Below the pieces are notes generated by a model. The model searched no databases. It was not told the DNA's origin and was given only the letters and a program-made list of their open reading frames with translations. A stretch of DNA of 64,000 nt from Chalara sp. BL73 (Eukaryota > Ascomycota > Leotiomycetes > Helotiales), in NCBI GenBank assembly GCA_918026815.1, contig CAKJVC010000150.1, forward strand, positions 1,550,001 to 1,614,000. Reading direction: 5' to 3'. Shown here in pieces: positions 53,255 through 63,220 of this stretch. The position numbers and the translations under genes are program-made. Each line of letters starts with the position of its first letter. Within the stretch, counting starts at the first letter, position 1.

Positions 53255-54225
53255 TGCTTTTTTTTTTTGATGTACGGAACTTAGAAAGGAGAATGAGGAT
53301 GGAGGTTGGAGGCTTAGGGAGCAATACATGAAACACTGCTGTGCCACTTCGCTACACCATTATTCTCCTGCTCGCCCCTTTCTTTTTAAAAAAAAAAGCT
53401 TGTCACCAGAACTAAAATTTGACCGAGGCTGGTACAACCCAGTCCGCCAAGCTTTTTCTCCCGGACAGTCTTAAGCCCAAGACGACAGAAAGTGATGTCA
53501 CACCCAAAGAAACTGGGTTTTCCGTGTCCCCAAACCAGGGGGTTGGACCCCAACTTCGCGGAATGCCCGGAGCCACCCACCCCCCCTCCCCCCCACTACT
53601 CCAACGAGGAGAACCATTGATCTCTCAAGTTCTGGGAGTAAGAACGGCCAGCCTGAATCGGCTTCATTTCCTGTGGAGAAATATGATCACATCAAGCAAC
53701 TATTTGAATGCCGTGCTGATTGACACAATGTTGAGTCTTCGGGATGGAATTTGTCAGCGCTGGAGGCTCGCGGCTTTGGGATTGGCTTCGAGGAGAAGGT
53801 CCTGTTGTCGAGGGATACACCAGCATTGTGATCCAGCATTGGCTCAGAGAGGGCCAGTATCTCAGGCTCTAAAATGCCTACATGTTAGAACTGCTGTAGA
53901 TTTTCTTCAATTTGAGGCTCGTGCCGGTGAGGATGCAGAGAAATTATCCATCAGCAATTCCGAAGATTTTTACTAGGCACTTTAAACAAAAATATTTGTC
54001 GCAAATCAAAAAAAGAGCAGAAGGTTTGCTATGGTATATGTTTAATGCAGCTCGAGCATAAAATGCATTTCTAGAATTATGTTTTTGCTATTTACAGTAC
54101 CTGTTGGTTGCACGGCGAAGGTCACGTGAACCACATACCCCGCGACGCTCGGATGTATTTCTAGCTTTTGTATGTAGCAAAAATCGCCCCAATGCTTGAA
54201 TGATACTGTGCTATATGCAACAGTC
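53255..54225. other. Region with an unassigned plus-strand frame
   Basis: A frame at 53419-53976 is open for 185 codons. Its first part is Thr/Pro-rich; a poly-C/poly-proline stretch sits at about 53578-53595. The second part looks protein-like in more than one frame, typical of a decayed gene. Bases 53980-54225 have nothing recognisable. Confidence 0.3.
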
Positions 54226-55455
54226 CTAGTTTTCCGGACCATTGAGTATCCAGGACAGGTTGAAACGTCTCCATAAAATCGCTCGGTGCGATGTTTTGGC
54301 GTTTTCATCTTCATAGAAGTCACTCTCCACCAGCGCACCAATCTTGTAATCAGCAGTCTTCGTCATACTTGAGTAGCCGCCCTCAAACCCGGAGGCTGGC
54401 ACTTCAGCGTTAGAAAGCCTGCGGCCAAAGTTGAATTTCTCCGCATTTGCATCGTAGCTGATGCGCACACGCATGGCTCGCCGGGAACCAGCGTCTGCTG
54501 AGTTCATAAAGATAACCCGAGCAGGCGCGTCCAGGTTGTAGAGCAGCACCGATCCCTCGCAACCCGGATCTGGCAGCCCTGTATCGACAGTAAAAGCACC
54601 AAAGCCAGCAAGCGTACCGCGGGCAACCTTGCGGTAGTTGACATCTCCACCTGCACGGTCGTTGCGGTAGAGGTTGCCGTCTGGTGTCTGGGCGATTGTG
54701 CCCTCTGAACCTGCCCCGGTGAGCGGCTGGGTTGACCAGGTGCGGCTTCCTGGTGTACCTCGTCCCACGATGTTGCGGCTGTCAGCTGGGACTACGAGCT
54801 CGCCCGAGGTTAGCTTGATGCCGTTGCCTGGCCCTACTGCGTCCCATGTCCAACCATCCGGAGTCAGTGTGGTAGTCATATCCTGGGGGGTCGACCAGGT
54901 GTTCCCATCATCGGTGCTGCTGGTGAGGTATAGGTGGCGACGGCCGGCCCAAGTCGAGTCAATCTTTTTGGTAACAGTACCGTCCGGCAGGACATTGTTG
55001 CCCCTCTGACTGTATTCTCCGCCGTTCCAGGACATGAAGAGATAAATAGTATTGCCGTCAACGACTGGTGTTGGGTTTCCCCAGGTGCCCGGGCCGGTAC
55101 CGACCACTTCTCGCAGCGATTCCCAGTCTCCAGGTGCATCGCCATGATCGGTAGTGGTCTTCGTGCGCTTGTAGACCAGGTTGATGTCGCCAAAGTCCTC
55201 GTTGGTGTGCCGGCGTCCCTCACTAAAGGCGAGAATCCGGCCAGTGCTTGTGCGAACTACAGCGGGGATTCGAAATGAATGGAAACCAATTCCACTGGCG
55301 AGCTTGTCTGGGGAAGCCATATTGGCGCTGCGGAATAGCACGAACTCCTTGTGGTATGGAGTAGCGTCCTTTGCCGGGTCATCCACTACTGCGCATGCCA
55401 AAGAAGCCATCCCCATGACCGCAGTCAGGGTTGATAGCCACTTTCTTATACTCAT
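54226..55455 (-). CDS. GH33 exo-sialidase (possibly KDNase), secreted
   Basis: Intact single exon of 409 residues from ATG 55455, with a signal peptide (about residues 1-22, cleavage near ACA/VVDD). GH33 hallmarks are the FRIP motif at residues 61-64 (binds the carboxylate with its Arg), the following acidic/basic stretch EGRRHTNEDFGD, and an Asp-box S-x-D-x-G-x-T-W at residues 181-188. Other six-bladed-propeller segments are seen (GGYSSMTKTADYKIGALVES). Length and single-domain layout match secreted fungal sialidases of the Aspergillus type, which prefer KDN over Neu5Ac; substrate choice here is inference. It would cleave terminal sialic-type sugars outside the cell. The gene is visibly more GC-rich than its surroundings and intron-free, which suits an origin by transfer. 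No damage seen. Confidence 0.9.
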   Translation of the reverse strand: MSIRKWLSTLTAVMGMASLACAVVDDPAKDATPYHKEFVLFRSANMASPDKLASGIGFHSFRIPAVVRTSTGRILAFSEGRRHTNEDFGDINLVYKRTKTTTDHGDAPGDWESLREVVGTGPGTWGNPTPVVDGNTIYLFMSWNGGEYSQRGNNVLPDGTVTKKIDSTWAGRRHLYLTSSTDDGNTWSTPQDMTTTLTPDGWTWDAVGPGNGIKLTSGELVVPADSRNIVGRGTPGSRTWSTQPLTGAGSEGTIAQTPDGNLYRNDRAGGDVNYRKVARGTLAGFGAFTVDTGLPDPGCEGSVLLYNLDAPARVIFMNSADAGSRRAMRVRISYDANAEKFNFGRRLSNAEVPASGFEGGYSSMTKTADYKIGALVESDFYEDENAKTSHRAILWRRFNLSWILNGPEN

Positions 55456-56373
55456 GTCGATATCTCTTTCTGCCTCTGAGACACTGAAATCTGTACCGAA
55501 TAAGTAATTGATGTGTTCGCCCCGGTGCAGTTATCTCGAGCCAGATGAACTCGATTGTGTGCTAAACAGACAGGTGTACTCAAGATCAAACAGTTTTACA
55601 AAGCGTGGATATTTGGGAATATTTATATAAGGGAAAGACTTTGCCGTCGGGCAATAAATATGCGAGTACTTAAAGGTGCTTACTCCAGCGTGCAAACATA
55701 GTAAGACAATGTGTACCGAACCGTACTCGTTGTGGGGTACAAAATGATCAATTTCCAGATACAGACTTAGATAAGTAGTAAGCAACAGAGCTGGAAGTCA
55801 TGTCCATGATATAGACAGGGGAATGGAACCACTTACAAGTAATTCTCATGAGAGCCGAGCGAGCACCGTCAATATAACGACGGCTTGTTGAATTCAGCCG
55901 TCTTACTTCTCTTTATAACATCTATCCCGCGTGGCGAAAAACCCACGTGCCGAGAAAAATAATAGGTACTTTGACTTTGAGTAATCCAAACTCTGTGTAC
56001 AGATCGATATCTTTTATGATTTTGCGTCAAACGTATTCCGTGGCCACTCGTGAACAATTTAAACCTTTTTTTACTAGAAAATTACGTTTGTATCGTCGCC
56101 TTGGCTCTTGATTAGCGGTCAGTTTCCTTTGAAAACACCAAAGAATTGTTTTAATACAGCTTCATTATCGAGATTTTTTTCACTTCTGCTATTTATAAAA
56201 GAGTCTTGTGCGCAAATTCACGCAACGTCGCTATACGGGTCGGTACCTCGGGCAGAGCGACTAACGATTTTTTGTTAGTGCAAAACGACCCGCTTTTCTC
56301 GCATCCGGTAACGCAATTGAGCGCTGGATTGAAAATAAGCTTCGGCCTAAAATATAAAGTTGGGAAAGGCCGA
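55456..56373. other. Upstream of the sialidase gene
   Basis: No gene supported. An imperfect inverted pair (ACGACGGCTTGTTGAATTC and GAATTCAGCCGTC) lies at 55877-55905. Confidence 0.35.
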
Positions 56374-56690
56374 CTATACCCCTAAATAAAGGGCAAAAAC
56401 TGGGCCTGTAGAGTTTGACAAGGTTCTATTAACTAAGGTAAATCGACGAATGAAACTAGGGATATAGATATTGACCGCTTTCTTGATTCGATGCTGAGTA
56501 ATGTACAGACCCCCCTTTTCTCTAGCATTTTGTAGGGCCGCCTCGGCATCTATCACAGCTTGACATCGTCGCCACCAAGATTTAAATAATCCATCAATAA
56601 AGCTGCCTGGCACAGCATCCCAGGCTTCTCGTACGATAACTCGTAAACGTTCTGTAGAGATTTTAGAAGCATCGTAATACAGTCCGACCT
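56374..56690 (-). pseudogene. C-terminal fragment of a Tc1-like transposase
   Basis: Reading leftward, ERLRVIVREAWDAVPGSFID, then GLFKSWWRRCQAVIDAEAA, corresponds to the conserved tail of Tc1/mariner transposases (AWD.IP..id.L..SM..RCQAVI). The catalytic domain is missing; the sequence is near a terminal-repeat-like stretch at 56755. Confidence 0.65.
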
Positions 56691-56754
56691 GGATGTTTCG
56701 AACTCTCAGTTCGATGCCTATACTCCGATATAAAGAGATCCGTTATAGCTACCT

Positions 56755-56831
56755 ACGGCCTGGCTGATCCAGAGGTTTATTCCGATATATAGAGGTCTCC
56801 GATATATAGGGTCTCCGATATAAGGGACTGC
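56755..56831 (-). repeat. Terminal-repeat-like tandem TATATATCGGAG units
   Basis: Reading leftward from 56831: AGTCCCTTATATCGGAGACC followed by two further TATATATCGGA units about 20-23 bp apart. The CAGTCCC-type start followed by repeats is like the end of pogo/Tc1 elements; it may be the outer end of the element whose transposase tail lies at 56374-56690. Confidence 0.5.
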
Positions 56832-57037
56832 ATCAGCTTATAAAATTTCAACTTCGAAATAGGAGAGAACCTTACACTGACCAGCGCCATGGAGTCGTAA
56901 TAGCTCGGAGCAATGTCAAGTCATAAACCCGCCGTATGGACTTGCGCCTGGTTCAATTAGAATGTCCATCACTCCAGTGGAGGCTGCTGTTCGAAGCCCT
57001 TACCTTTTCTAATTGCAATCGGAAACTTCAAGAACTT

Positions 57038-58993
57038 TCACACTAATTCGATATCTACACACTTAGTCCTGTCAAATCTCTCCCCGTACATCATCCCATG
57101 GACGTAACATCCACCCGCACTTCGCCAGCGTGCACTACCTACAGTAGCTGGTCGGAGAATAAGCGGAAACCGACATCCTTGTATCAGTGCTACAGAGTCC
57201 TTTCCTGCCTTGATCTCCAGATTCGTTGTCTGCCCAACGTACCCTCCCCTCGTTCTGAAGAGGTGCCTATTTACTGCACGGTCTTGGATAGAAAGATTAA
57301 TAGCCGACATGTCCTCGTCCGGAATAGGCTGGGTCAGAGACCTCTTAAGGATAATCGACACCCAGTACCAGACCCAGTCGACAAGCCGATATAGGATGGA
57401 AGACCAGGGGACTCCCCAGGAATAGAGTAGCGAAGGCAGCCATCCCCGCTCAACCCGCCAGTCCAGGTCTTTCTGGATCGATTCGGTGGAGACGTCAGCA
57501 GGAAGCTGGCCGTAGGAGAGCGTCTTTACTAGTGCCACGAAGGAAGGCTCGCCGTTGATGTAGCGCTTCGAGCGTGACGCTCGCGACACCTTGGCCCACC
57601 GGTAAAGGTCTACATGGCGCATAAGGATTATAAAGGCTTCGCTCTTGCCCAATCTCTGACGCCATTCTTCCATGGAGGAGGCGCTGGCTGTTTCCACGAT
57701 TTCGTCCATGATGATTCCTTTCAGCTTGAGGATACGCTTATCAGACGAAATCTTGTAACACTCCTTGGGATACGTAGATGCAAGGGTGGCATCGAAGTGA
57801 ACCTCTTGACGTGTGTCGTTGAACAACTCCAGGAAATGCAATGCCACAATTTGGCCGTCGAACGGTGTGTTCCAGACTGGCACCCATGAGGAGAGGTTGA
57901 GGGTCGGTGGCTTATCAAGACTCTTCGAGACCGCAAGCAAGGCGAGGCCAGGCTCTGTCGCTAGGATGGCCGCAGCTGTATCAAAGTACGCATCCTCCAC
58001 ACTGTAGCTGCCACTGTAGTTGGGCTGTATAATGCCCGGCGTTCTCGAAAGATTCAGCAGGGCAAACACCCGGTCTCGTGCATCACCCGAGGTCCATTGC
58101 CGAAACGTGAGTAGCAAGGCAAGTAGGGTAGGCCGCGAACCCTGATCCGGTGTGTGACTCCGACTCGCCTTGAGCATGACCAGCGGGCGATGTATGCGTA
58201 TCATGGTCTCATGAGGTAGCCCTGCGATGAGAGCTTGCGCCATAGGCACCAGTTGTATCGCGACACCGATTGCCAGCAGGGCGGTGTTCCAACTGATCTG
58301 GGCATCTCCCCAATAAAGAACAGCACCAGCACCACCAAATATAATTTCCTGGACGACCCAGACTCGAGCCCACCATTTCAGCTTGAGAAACTCGCCAAGC
58401 GAGGGAACGAAGAGCTCCCACGCCTCCTCTGGTTCGAACCTATGCAAGTCGAGCCATCTGTTTCCCTCTTTCAGAAAAAAACTCGTGGACATGGAGTGCA
58501 ACTCCGAAAACGGGATCCCTTTCTCCCTCGCAAGCTTCTCCGCCCTGGTGTAGAAACTCTCAAGGATCTGGAATGCGTTGACCGCGTGTCCAGCCTCGTC
58601 TCTCCCAAGCCATACCCTCACTGTGCGAGCGTCCTGATAGATCCGCCACATGAATGGGATCTGCTGTGCTTTTTCCTCGCCGTCGCTCTGGTTGATGCAG
58701 ATTGCGTCCGCCCACACGGACACAACGTGAGTCTGGCTGCGGAAGACTAAGAGAGCGTCATGCAGGTTTTGCGTGATATTTAGTGATCTACCGTTGCAGA
58801 TGATTTCGGCGACCGGCGATAGCTCGCCCCAGCAGTAGGATATAGCGTCATAAGTGGGATTGGTCTTCAGGCTAGTGTGGCGTAGACGACAGTAGATTGA
58901 CCGCGACGGGTCGCGTCCAGGCAGGATGTCGAGGATGCGTATAGTCGGGTTCCGGAACTCATGGAGCCTCTCGGCATAACTGAAGTGGTTCAT
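57038..58993 (-). CDS. HET-domain protein, HET-6-like
   Basis: Intact intronless gene of 651 residues from ATG 58993. The HET domain occupies about residues 45-200: NPTYDAISYCWGELSPVAEI, then VSVWADAICINQSDGEEK, AQQIPFMWRIYQDARTVRVW, and KWWARVWVVQEIIFGG. The order and the later block RDRVFALLNLSRTPGI fit the HET-6/Tol-type group of incompatibility proteins. The C-terminal part contains a possible hydrophobic stretch (LVDWVWYWVSIIL) and ends MMYGERFDRTKCVDIELV. No defect is visible. The gene lies between a Tc1 remnant and terminal-repeat relics. Confidence 0.92.
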   Translation of the reverse strand: MNHFSYAERLHEFRNPTIRILDILPGRDPSRSIYCRLRHTSLKTNPTYDAISYCWGELSPVAEIICNGRSLNITQNLHDALLVFRSQTHVVSVWADAICINQSDGEEKAQQIPFMWRIYQDARTVRVWLGRDEAGHAVNAFQILESFYTRAEKLAREKGIPFSELHSMSTSFFLKEGNRWLDLHRFEPEEAWELFVPSLGEFLKLKWWARVWVVQEIIFGGAGAVLYWGDAQISWNTALLAIGVAIQLVPMAQALIAGLPHETMIRIHRPLVMLKASRSHTPDQGSRPTLLALLLTFRQWTSGDARDRVFALLNLSRTPGIIQPNYSGSYSVEDAYFDTAAAILATEPGLALLAVSKSLDKPPTLNLSSWVPVWNTPFDGQIVALHFLELFNDTRQEVHFDATLASTYPKECYKISSDKRILKLKGIIMDEIVETASASSMEEWRQRLGKSEAFIILMRHVDLYRWAKVSRASRSKRYINGEPSFVALVKTLSYGQLPADVSTESIQKDLDWRVERGWLPSLLYSWGVPWSSILYRLVDWVWYWVSIILKRSLTQPIPDEDMSAINLSIQDRAVNRHLFRTRGGYVGQTTNLEIKAGKDSVALIQGCRFPLILRPATVGSARWRSAGGCYVHGMMYGERFDRTKCVDIELV

Positions 58994-59504
58994 GCTCTAT
59001 GCTTTAACGGGTGCTATGCATATAGTGCGAGATAAAGCTGTGTAGCTAAATGTACTTTGTGCATGCTTAAATATTTCACTGTTTTACGTCTGTGCTTATC
59101 GTATGTTACACATGATGCCTGGTTGGCCCATCACGTGGAACTGAGACGTGGCGTTGCGTACGGACCTCGTTTAAGAACGAGACTTTTTTTTTTGGCATAT
59201 AACGTACTTAATAAGCAAGTTGCAAAATAGAAAACAACTACTACTACTTAATACGCAACTTGCTCGTATAAGCAACTTCCGCACACCTTGTCACTGTTAC
59301 CACGTGATCATGCGGATATGCTTTCCTATCCAGGACTAGTGTTCCACATGCTTGACTTGGTTGACGATTCTCTTGCTATACCTTCTCTCCTTGGTTTAGA
59401 ACCCTCGTAATAGAACCTCCCTATTGGCTTCAATAGCACCAGGATATGGATTCGTGACAACTTCTATACTTTATTTCCACTTTTTTCTTGTTTACTTTTT
59501 GTTG
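58994..59504. other. Upstream of the HET gene, with terminal-repeat relics
   Basis: At 59196-59290 AACGTACTTAATAAGCAAGT and an imperfect partner ATAAGCAACTT recur, matching the end of the pogo-like piece at 36964. The remainder is promoter-side DNA without features. Confidence 0.4.
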
Positions 59505-59966
59505 CTAAAGTATACTTACTCGTACAATCTCGGCTTGATGCAGTAAGTTGGTCGACTTTTTCAACAGGTGTTGTAAAAACAATTGCTCCGGTTTTAAGAA
59601 ATCACCCACCTTTTTACACTTCTCGAGAATCTTTGAAATGCTATGGTCCCCAGCAGACAAAACATTCGTACTTATCTGATAAGAGTTCTCGTGCAAGTCG
59701 TCAGGGTTCAAACCACAGTCTTGCTGCATCTTCTCGCAAGAACGATATAAACTCAGTGAAGTACGGCCGAATTGGGGATATACTTGATCTGCGAAGTAAT
59801 CTCGGCAAGCATAGCAGTCGTGTTGCCGTGGAACGTATAGAATAGCTGTGCTTCGGAAACGGCTGTCATCATGAAGGTTATTGAACCAGTGCTTAGAATT
59901 GGGATGAGGGCATATGGCGTTGCGAACCGTGAATTGGAACTGCCATTTTAGTATGTGGTTTCTCAC
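59505..59966 (-). pseudogene. Partial gene of unknown family
   Basis: A 153-codon frame lacks an ATG at its start (GTG only); a CTAAC and a CAG acceptor just upstream (about 59980 and 59940) would make it an internal exon beginning FQFTVRNAICPHP. It contains several Cys/His (DCYACRDYF) but no motif I know. Whether the upstream exon exists is open. Confidence 0.3.
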
Positions 59967-60124
59967 AATTCCATCAGGTTAGTCGATGAATTGAGGCTGA
60001 CGCTGTGGCTGGAGGCAGAGATATAGCGAAAGTTTCATTGCACGACTCTAAATGATGACTGAATTTGGTAGCTGGTTGCAGACACGTCCAACTGGTGCAC
60101 CATAAATTTAGGTCGCACCCCTAC

Positions 60125-61077
60125 TGTCGGAATACATACCACGTAGCAAAAGGCGTAGTAGCTGTGACTACGCTCTTGCTGGAGTGGTTCTGGTATTGAT
60201 GATTGATTGTTCTAAACTACGGCCTATTGCCAGGTGGTTATATAGTGGTAGAAGACCCACAATCCCCGTGATCTGATGGAACGCGTGAAACTATGTACAT
60301 GCATTCCAACACTTACGGTAAAAGCGGCTCTTTTAAAGTAGCATATGTGCTTAAGTGCGGAAAGCGGCACCGGATAGTTTTTGGTTTTCACAGTGACATC
60401 ACATTTTACATACTGCTGCAAAGCCCGAGGCAAAACCATAGTGCTCGACGAAGTTTTGTTCTAGGATATATTGCATGGAAATCAGTGACAATACAGTAAG
60501 CTTCGAAACTGTCAGGAATCGGCTTACGTACGTAGGCCAAGAAGCTAGAAAATCTCTCCCCCTAATTTACGGCTTAGAACTGTAGATAATATCACCTGTA
60601 ACGCTCTTGCGAGCCTGTATTTCCATCGCCGTGACACCTTCACAGATCCTCCAATTGATTCCCTGCCTAATAGATCCTATTTCTGACAACTCCTCCATTC
60701 ACCCCCCTATTAACTCAGGGCCTAACATACCAACAGTAACAAGGTAGTTAGGGCGAAGCTGGTCTACTTTGGGTGTGTTGTACATGTGTCACTAAGAGGT
60801 AGAAAAGGTAGAATTTAAAATAGTACAAATTTTGCCGATAGCACTTATCTTTCAATAAATTAGCTAATTAAAAACCTATAAAGAAGTGTTGGAACGCATG
60901 TAACTAGTCACGTGAAGAGTTGTGGGTCCCTTTCGGGACCTACAACCTTTTCGCGACATGTAGCTTAGAATCAATCAAGACTTATCCAACAACCCCAACG
61001 AGCATTACACATGAACACATGCGGCCGTGCCCTCAGGTTAAAGTATAGGCAATATCTATGACCCGGGTATTCCGACA
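60125..61077 (+). mobile_element. MITE of the TGTCGGAATAC family with long inverted ends
   Basis: Starts TGTCGGAATAC and ends GTATTCCGACA; about 180 bp at each end are diverged inverted copies of each other. They share the hairpin (GCGTAGT, 7-base loop, ACTACGC) in the left end and motifs such as TGATTGATTSTAARCTAC and CATGYRTTCCAACAC. The interior holds a nested small MITE (60510-60688) and AT-rich filler. No target duplication is evident. Confidence 0.65.
60510..60688 (+). mobile_element. Small MITE nested in a larger one
   Basis: 179 bp, TGTCAGGAATCGG to TTTCTGACA, closely related to 9239-9426. It lies entirely within the element at 60125-61077 and is followed by an inverted run of the minisatellite unit found beside the 9239 copy. 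Confidence 0.65.
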
Positions 61078-61576
61078 AGAAGAGAACACAATGAAATAGC
61101 CACAAGAGTGTCGTCGTATTTTTCGTTGAGAATCTTGCATTTCCATGGAGTTTGTCAGCTCTACTACGGGATTCTCGCCTTGCAGGGATGGGGGTTGGTT
61201 ATATGGTTTCTCTTTCTGCTTCCTACATGCTTAAATATTCGTGCCTTTCCAACCTGTGCACGCTTTAGGCTTTGCACTGGTACTTTTAAAAATTTACTAG
61301 TATTTTGCATAGCTTTTGGGCATTATAAACATTGTAATACGCTCATTACTACTTTATTTAGCACTGCCAATTATTAATACATCAGCAGCATTGTTGAAAT
61401 AGAGAGTCACGGAGCCTTGAGAGAGTATAGGGTAAACGAGTCAATTGCTGAAGGCTGTAGAGCCTAATCTACAGAACGGATCTATTTACTTATAAAGCTG
61501 TGATACTCAGACGTGAGTATCACATACGTACGTAAATTCACCATCAAAAGCAAAAATACGTATGCATCCTGCGCAA
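61078..61576. other. Spacer between repeats
   Basis: A plus-strand frame at 61108-61377 is hydrophobic but motif-free. A small palindrome GTGATACTCAGACGTGAGTATCAC is present at about 61499-61522. Confidence 0.35.
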
Positions 61577-61635
61577 GCATACCTACAACTTCCCTAATAG
61601 GCTAGGTATGATCCTTAGACCTAGCCTGTTTAACA
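61577..61635 (+). repeat. 60-bp hairpin repeat, second copy
   Basis: Nearly identical to 50814-50870, with the same 9-bp arms (AGGCTAGGT and ACCTAGCCT). Flanking DNA differs, so the unit itself is dispersed. Confidence 0.65.
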
Positions 61636-61747
61636 AACATTATGTACTCTTTAGTTTGTAGGAGGTTTGCGAAGAACTTTCGGTTGTGAAGCACGGACGC
61701 AAAAGGCTGGAATATTTGGGCGTGTATGTAGGAAGTAGAGCATGAAT

Positions 61748-61921
61748 TGTCACGTCGCGTCCTCCCAAGCACACGTGACCCATATTAGGCGAGCTCGCCG
61801 AGCGCCTAGTGTATATACAGCATGCTCTCCTCGAGCTCCTTCTTCCTTCCTCAGCTATAGATTCTCGTATAGCACCACCGTTGCCCTCTGTATCTGTAGA
61901 TCCACAGCGCGTGCCGTGACA
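61748..61921 (-). repeat. Solo LTR, family B, full length
   Basis: 174 bp from TGTCACG to CGTGACA. It matches 15436-15606 inverted. TGAA-type bases on both sides may be a partial target duplication. It directly abuts a Tc1-like right end at 61922. Confidence 0.7.
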
Positions 61922-62039
61922 TGAAGCATGGAATGGGCAAGAATTGGCTCCGCTCTGCGCAGCCACAAATGTTTGGAAATGGGCCCCGCTAAAAATAATT
62001 AATTATAAAAACCAGCGACACTCAATTCGACTTCTACTG
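61922..62039 (+). mobile_element. Right end of a Tc1-like element
   Basis: Contains GGGCAAGAATTGGCTCCGCT, GGAAATGGGCCCCGCTAAAA and ends with the diverged terminal repeat ...TCTACTG before TA (62040-62041). These match the right end of the unit at 32110-32208 and the inverted left end at 28510-28640. No left end is nearby. Confidence 0.6.
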
Positions 62040-62991
62040 TAGAACATATACATATACATATATATGTGCTGAACACCTTCTATTTGACCTTTGTTGTAAA
62101 GCGCAATTCCTCCTGACAGCCCTGTCATCCAGCTAGGCAGAAACACCGTTCTTCTGACAAAGTTGCACAAGGTACGTCCTCCACGGTGCCGAATCTGGTG
62201 CGAGATAATAACTCAATAGTGGAGCGCGAACATTATCACTAATTTATAACCAGCCCCGAATGTTGAGACCAGTAGCGACAAATTTCTCATTTTCTTTCCA
62301 TGACATCACGCTTGTTGGTCTACTTTTGACCCGTTTGTGCTGTACGGGAGGGTGCAAAGTGCAAAATATTTTGTATTCCCGTCTGTTAAGCGTGACAATA
62401 TATGCGTAGTTGTAAGTGGCAGGATTAGAAGTACGCATCCAGAGCACCCTGTGTTGGAAGAGAGGTGTGGGGAGCGCTATACATAGTCCCGCTTGTCCCA
62501 CACTTCAGCAGAGTTACGCCACAGGCCGCCGCACGAGCCAATTTAGCCCCGCCCAATTGACGCTTCAGAGATTTCTCGCCCATCACAGCTGTCTCGAGCT
62601 TACACGACATCATAGACTTACACGGTTGCACTGGATATGAACAACGTTAATTTGAGCAGCAACTACTAAACCAATACTTGGTCAGATTGTAGTTCAAAGC
62701 ATCGGGAATGGCCCTTGCCCGTCAGCTTGCACTTTTGAGCAACGCGGCATGCTGCAATTTGTTTCCGCTTGCCATGTTGAGCTGATGGGAAGATTTGGTA
62801 AGACGCATAGTTGAGATCGTCGACGAATGGGCCGCCAAGCGGATAGGAGTTTTGCGCAACGCCTGCAAAAGTTGGGGAGCGCTGGAGGTGGGGTGGTCAT
62901 CCTGGTCAGGAGGCTAGCGCGCCTTGCTTGATCCGCCAATGGCCAACAGGCGCATGCAGACGGCACACAATCCCATTGCCTGCCGCCCGAT

Positions 62992-63035
62992 AATTGTACT
63001 TTTGTGCCGCCTACAATTGTACTTTTGTACCGCCT
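62992..63035 (+). repeat. Direct repeat upstream of the Clr5-domain gene
   Basis: AATTGTACTTTTGTRCCGCCT occurs twice, 23 bp apart (62992-63012 and 63015-63035), about 190 bp before the start codon. Could be a tandem binding site. Confidence 0.6.
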
Positions 63036-63075
63036 TTCCATCATCGTTTCTTTCCGCCTCAATTAGGTCGTCATG

Positions 63076-63083
63076 TATAAATA
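63076..63083 (+). promoter_or_regulatory. TATA box candidate
   Basis: TATAAATA lies about 140 bp upstream of the ATG at 63221, a usual distance for a fungal core promoter. Confidence 0.5.
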
Positions 63084-63220
63084 CAGGCCTCTGAATCTGG
63101 TCGGCACGCCAGCAAATCTACTTATCACTCTCTGCAAGCTCCCTTGACTTTGGAGGGCTATATAGAAAACACCGTCGTTGCAATCAAAACCAACACTTCC
63201 AGAGGTGGTCGACGCCAGCC

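Larger units (their letters stand above)
62042..63220. other. Upstream region of the Clr5-domain gene
   Basis: No gene supported up to 63220. It contains a TA-rich CATATACATATACATATATAT stretch at about 62045-62062 and the two regulatory-looking motifs listed separately. Confidence 0.4.
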
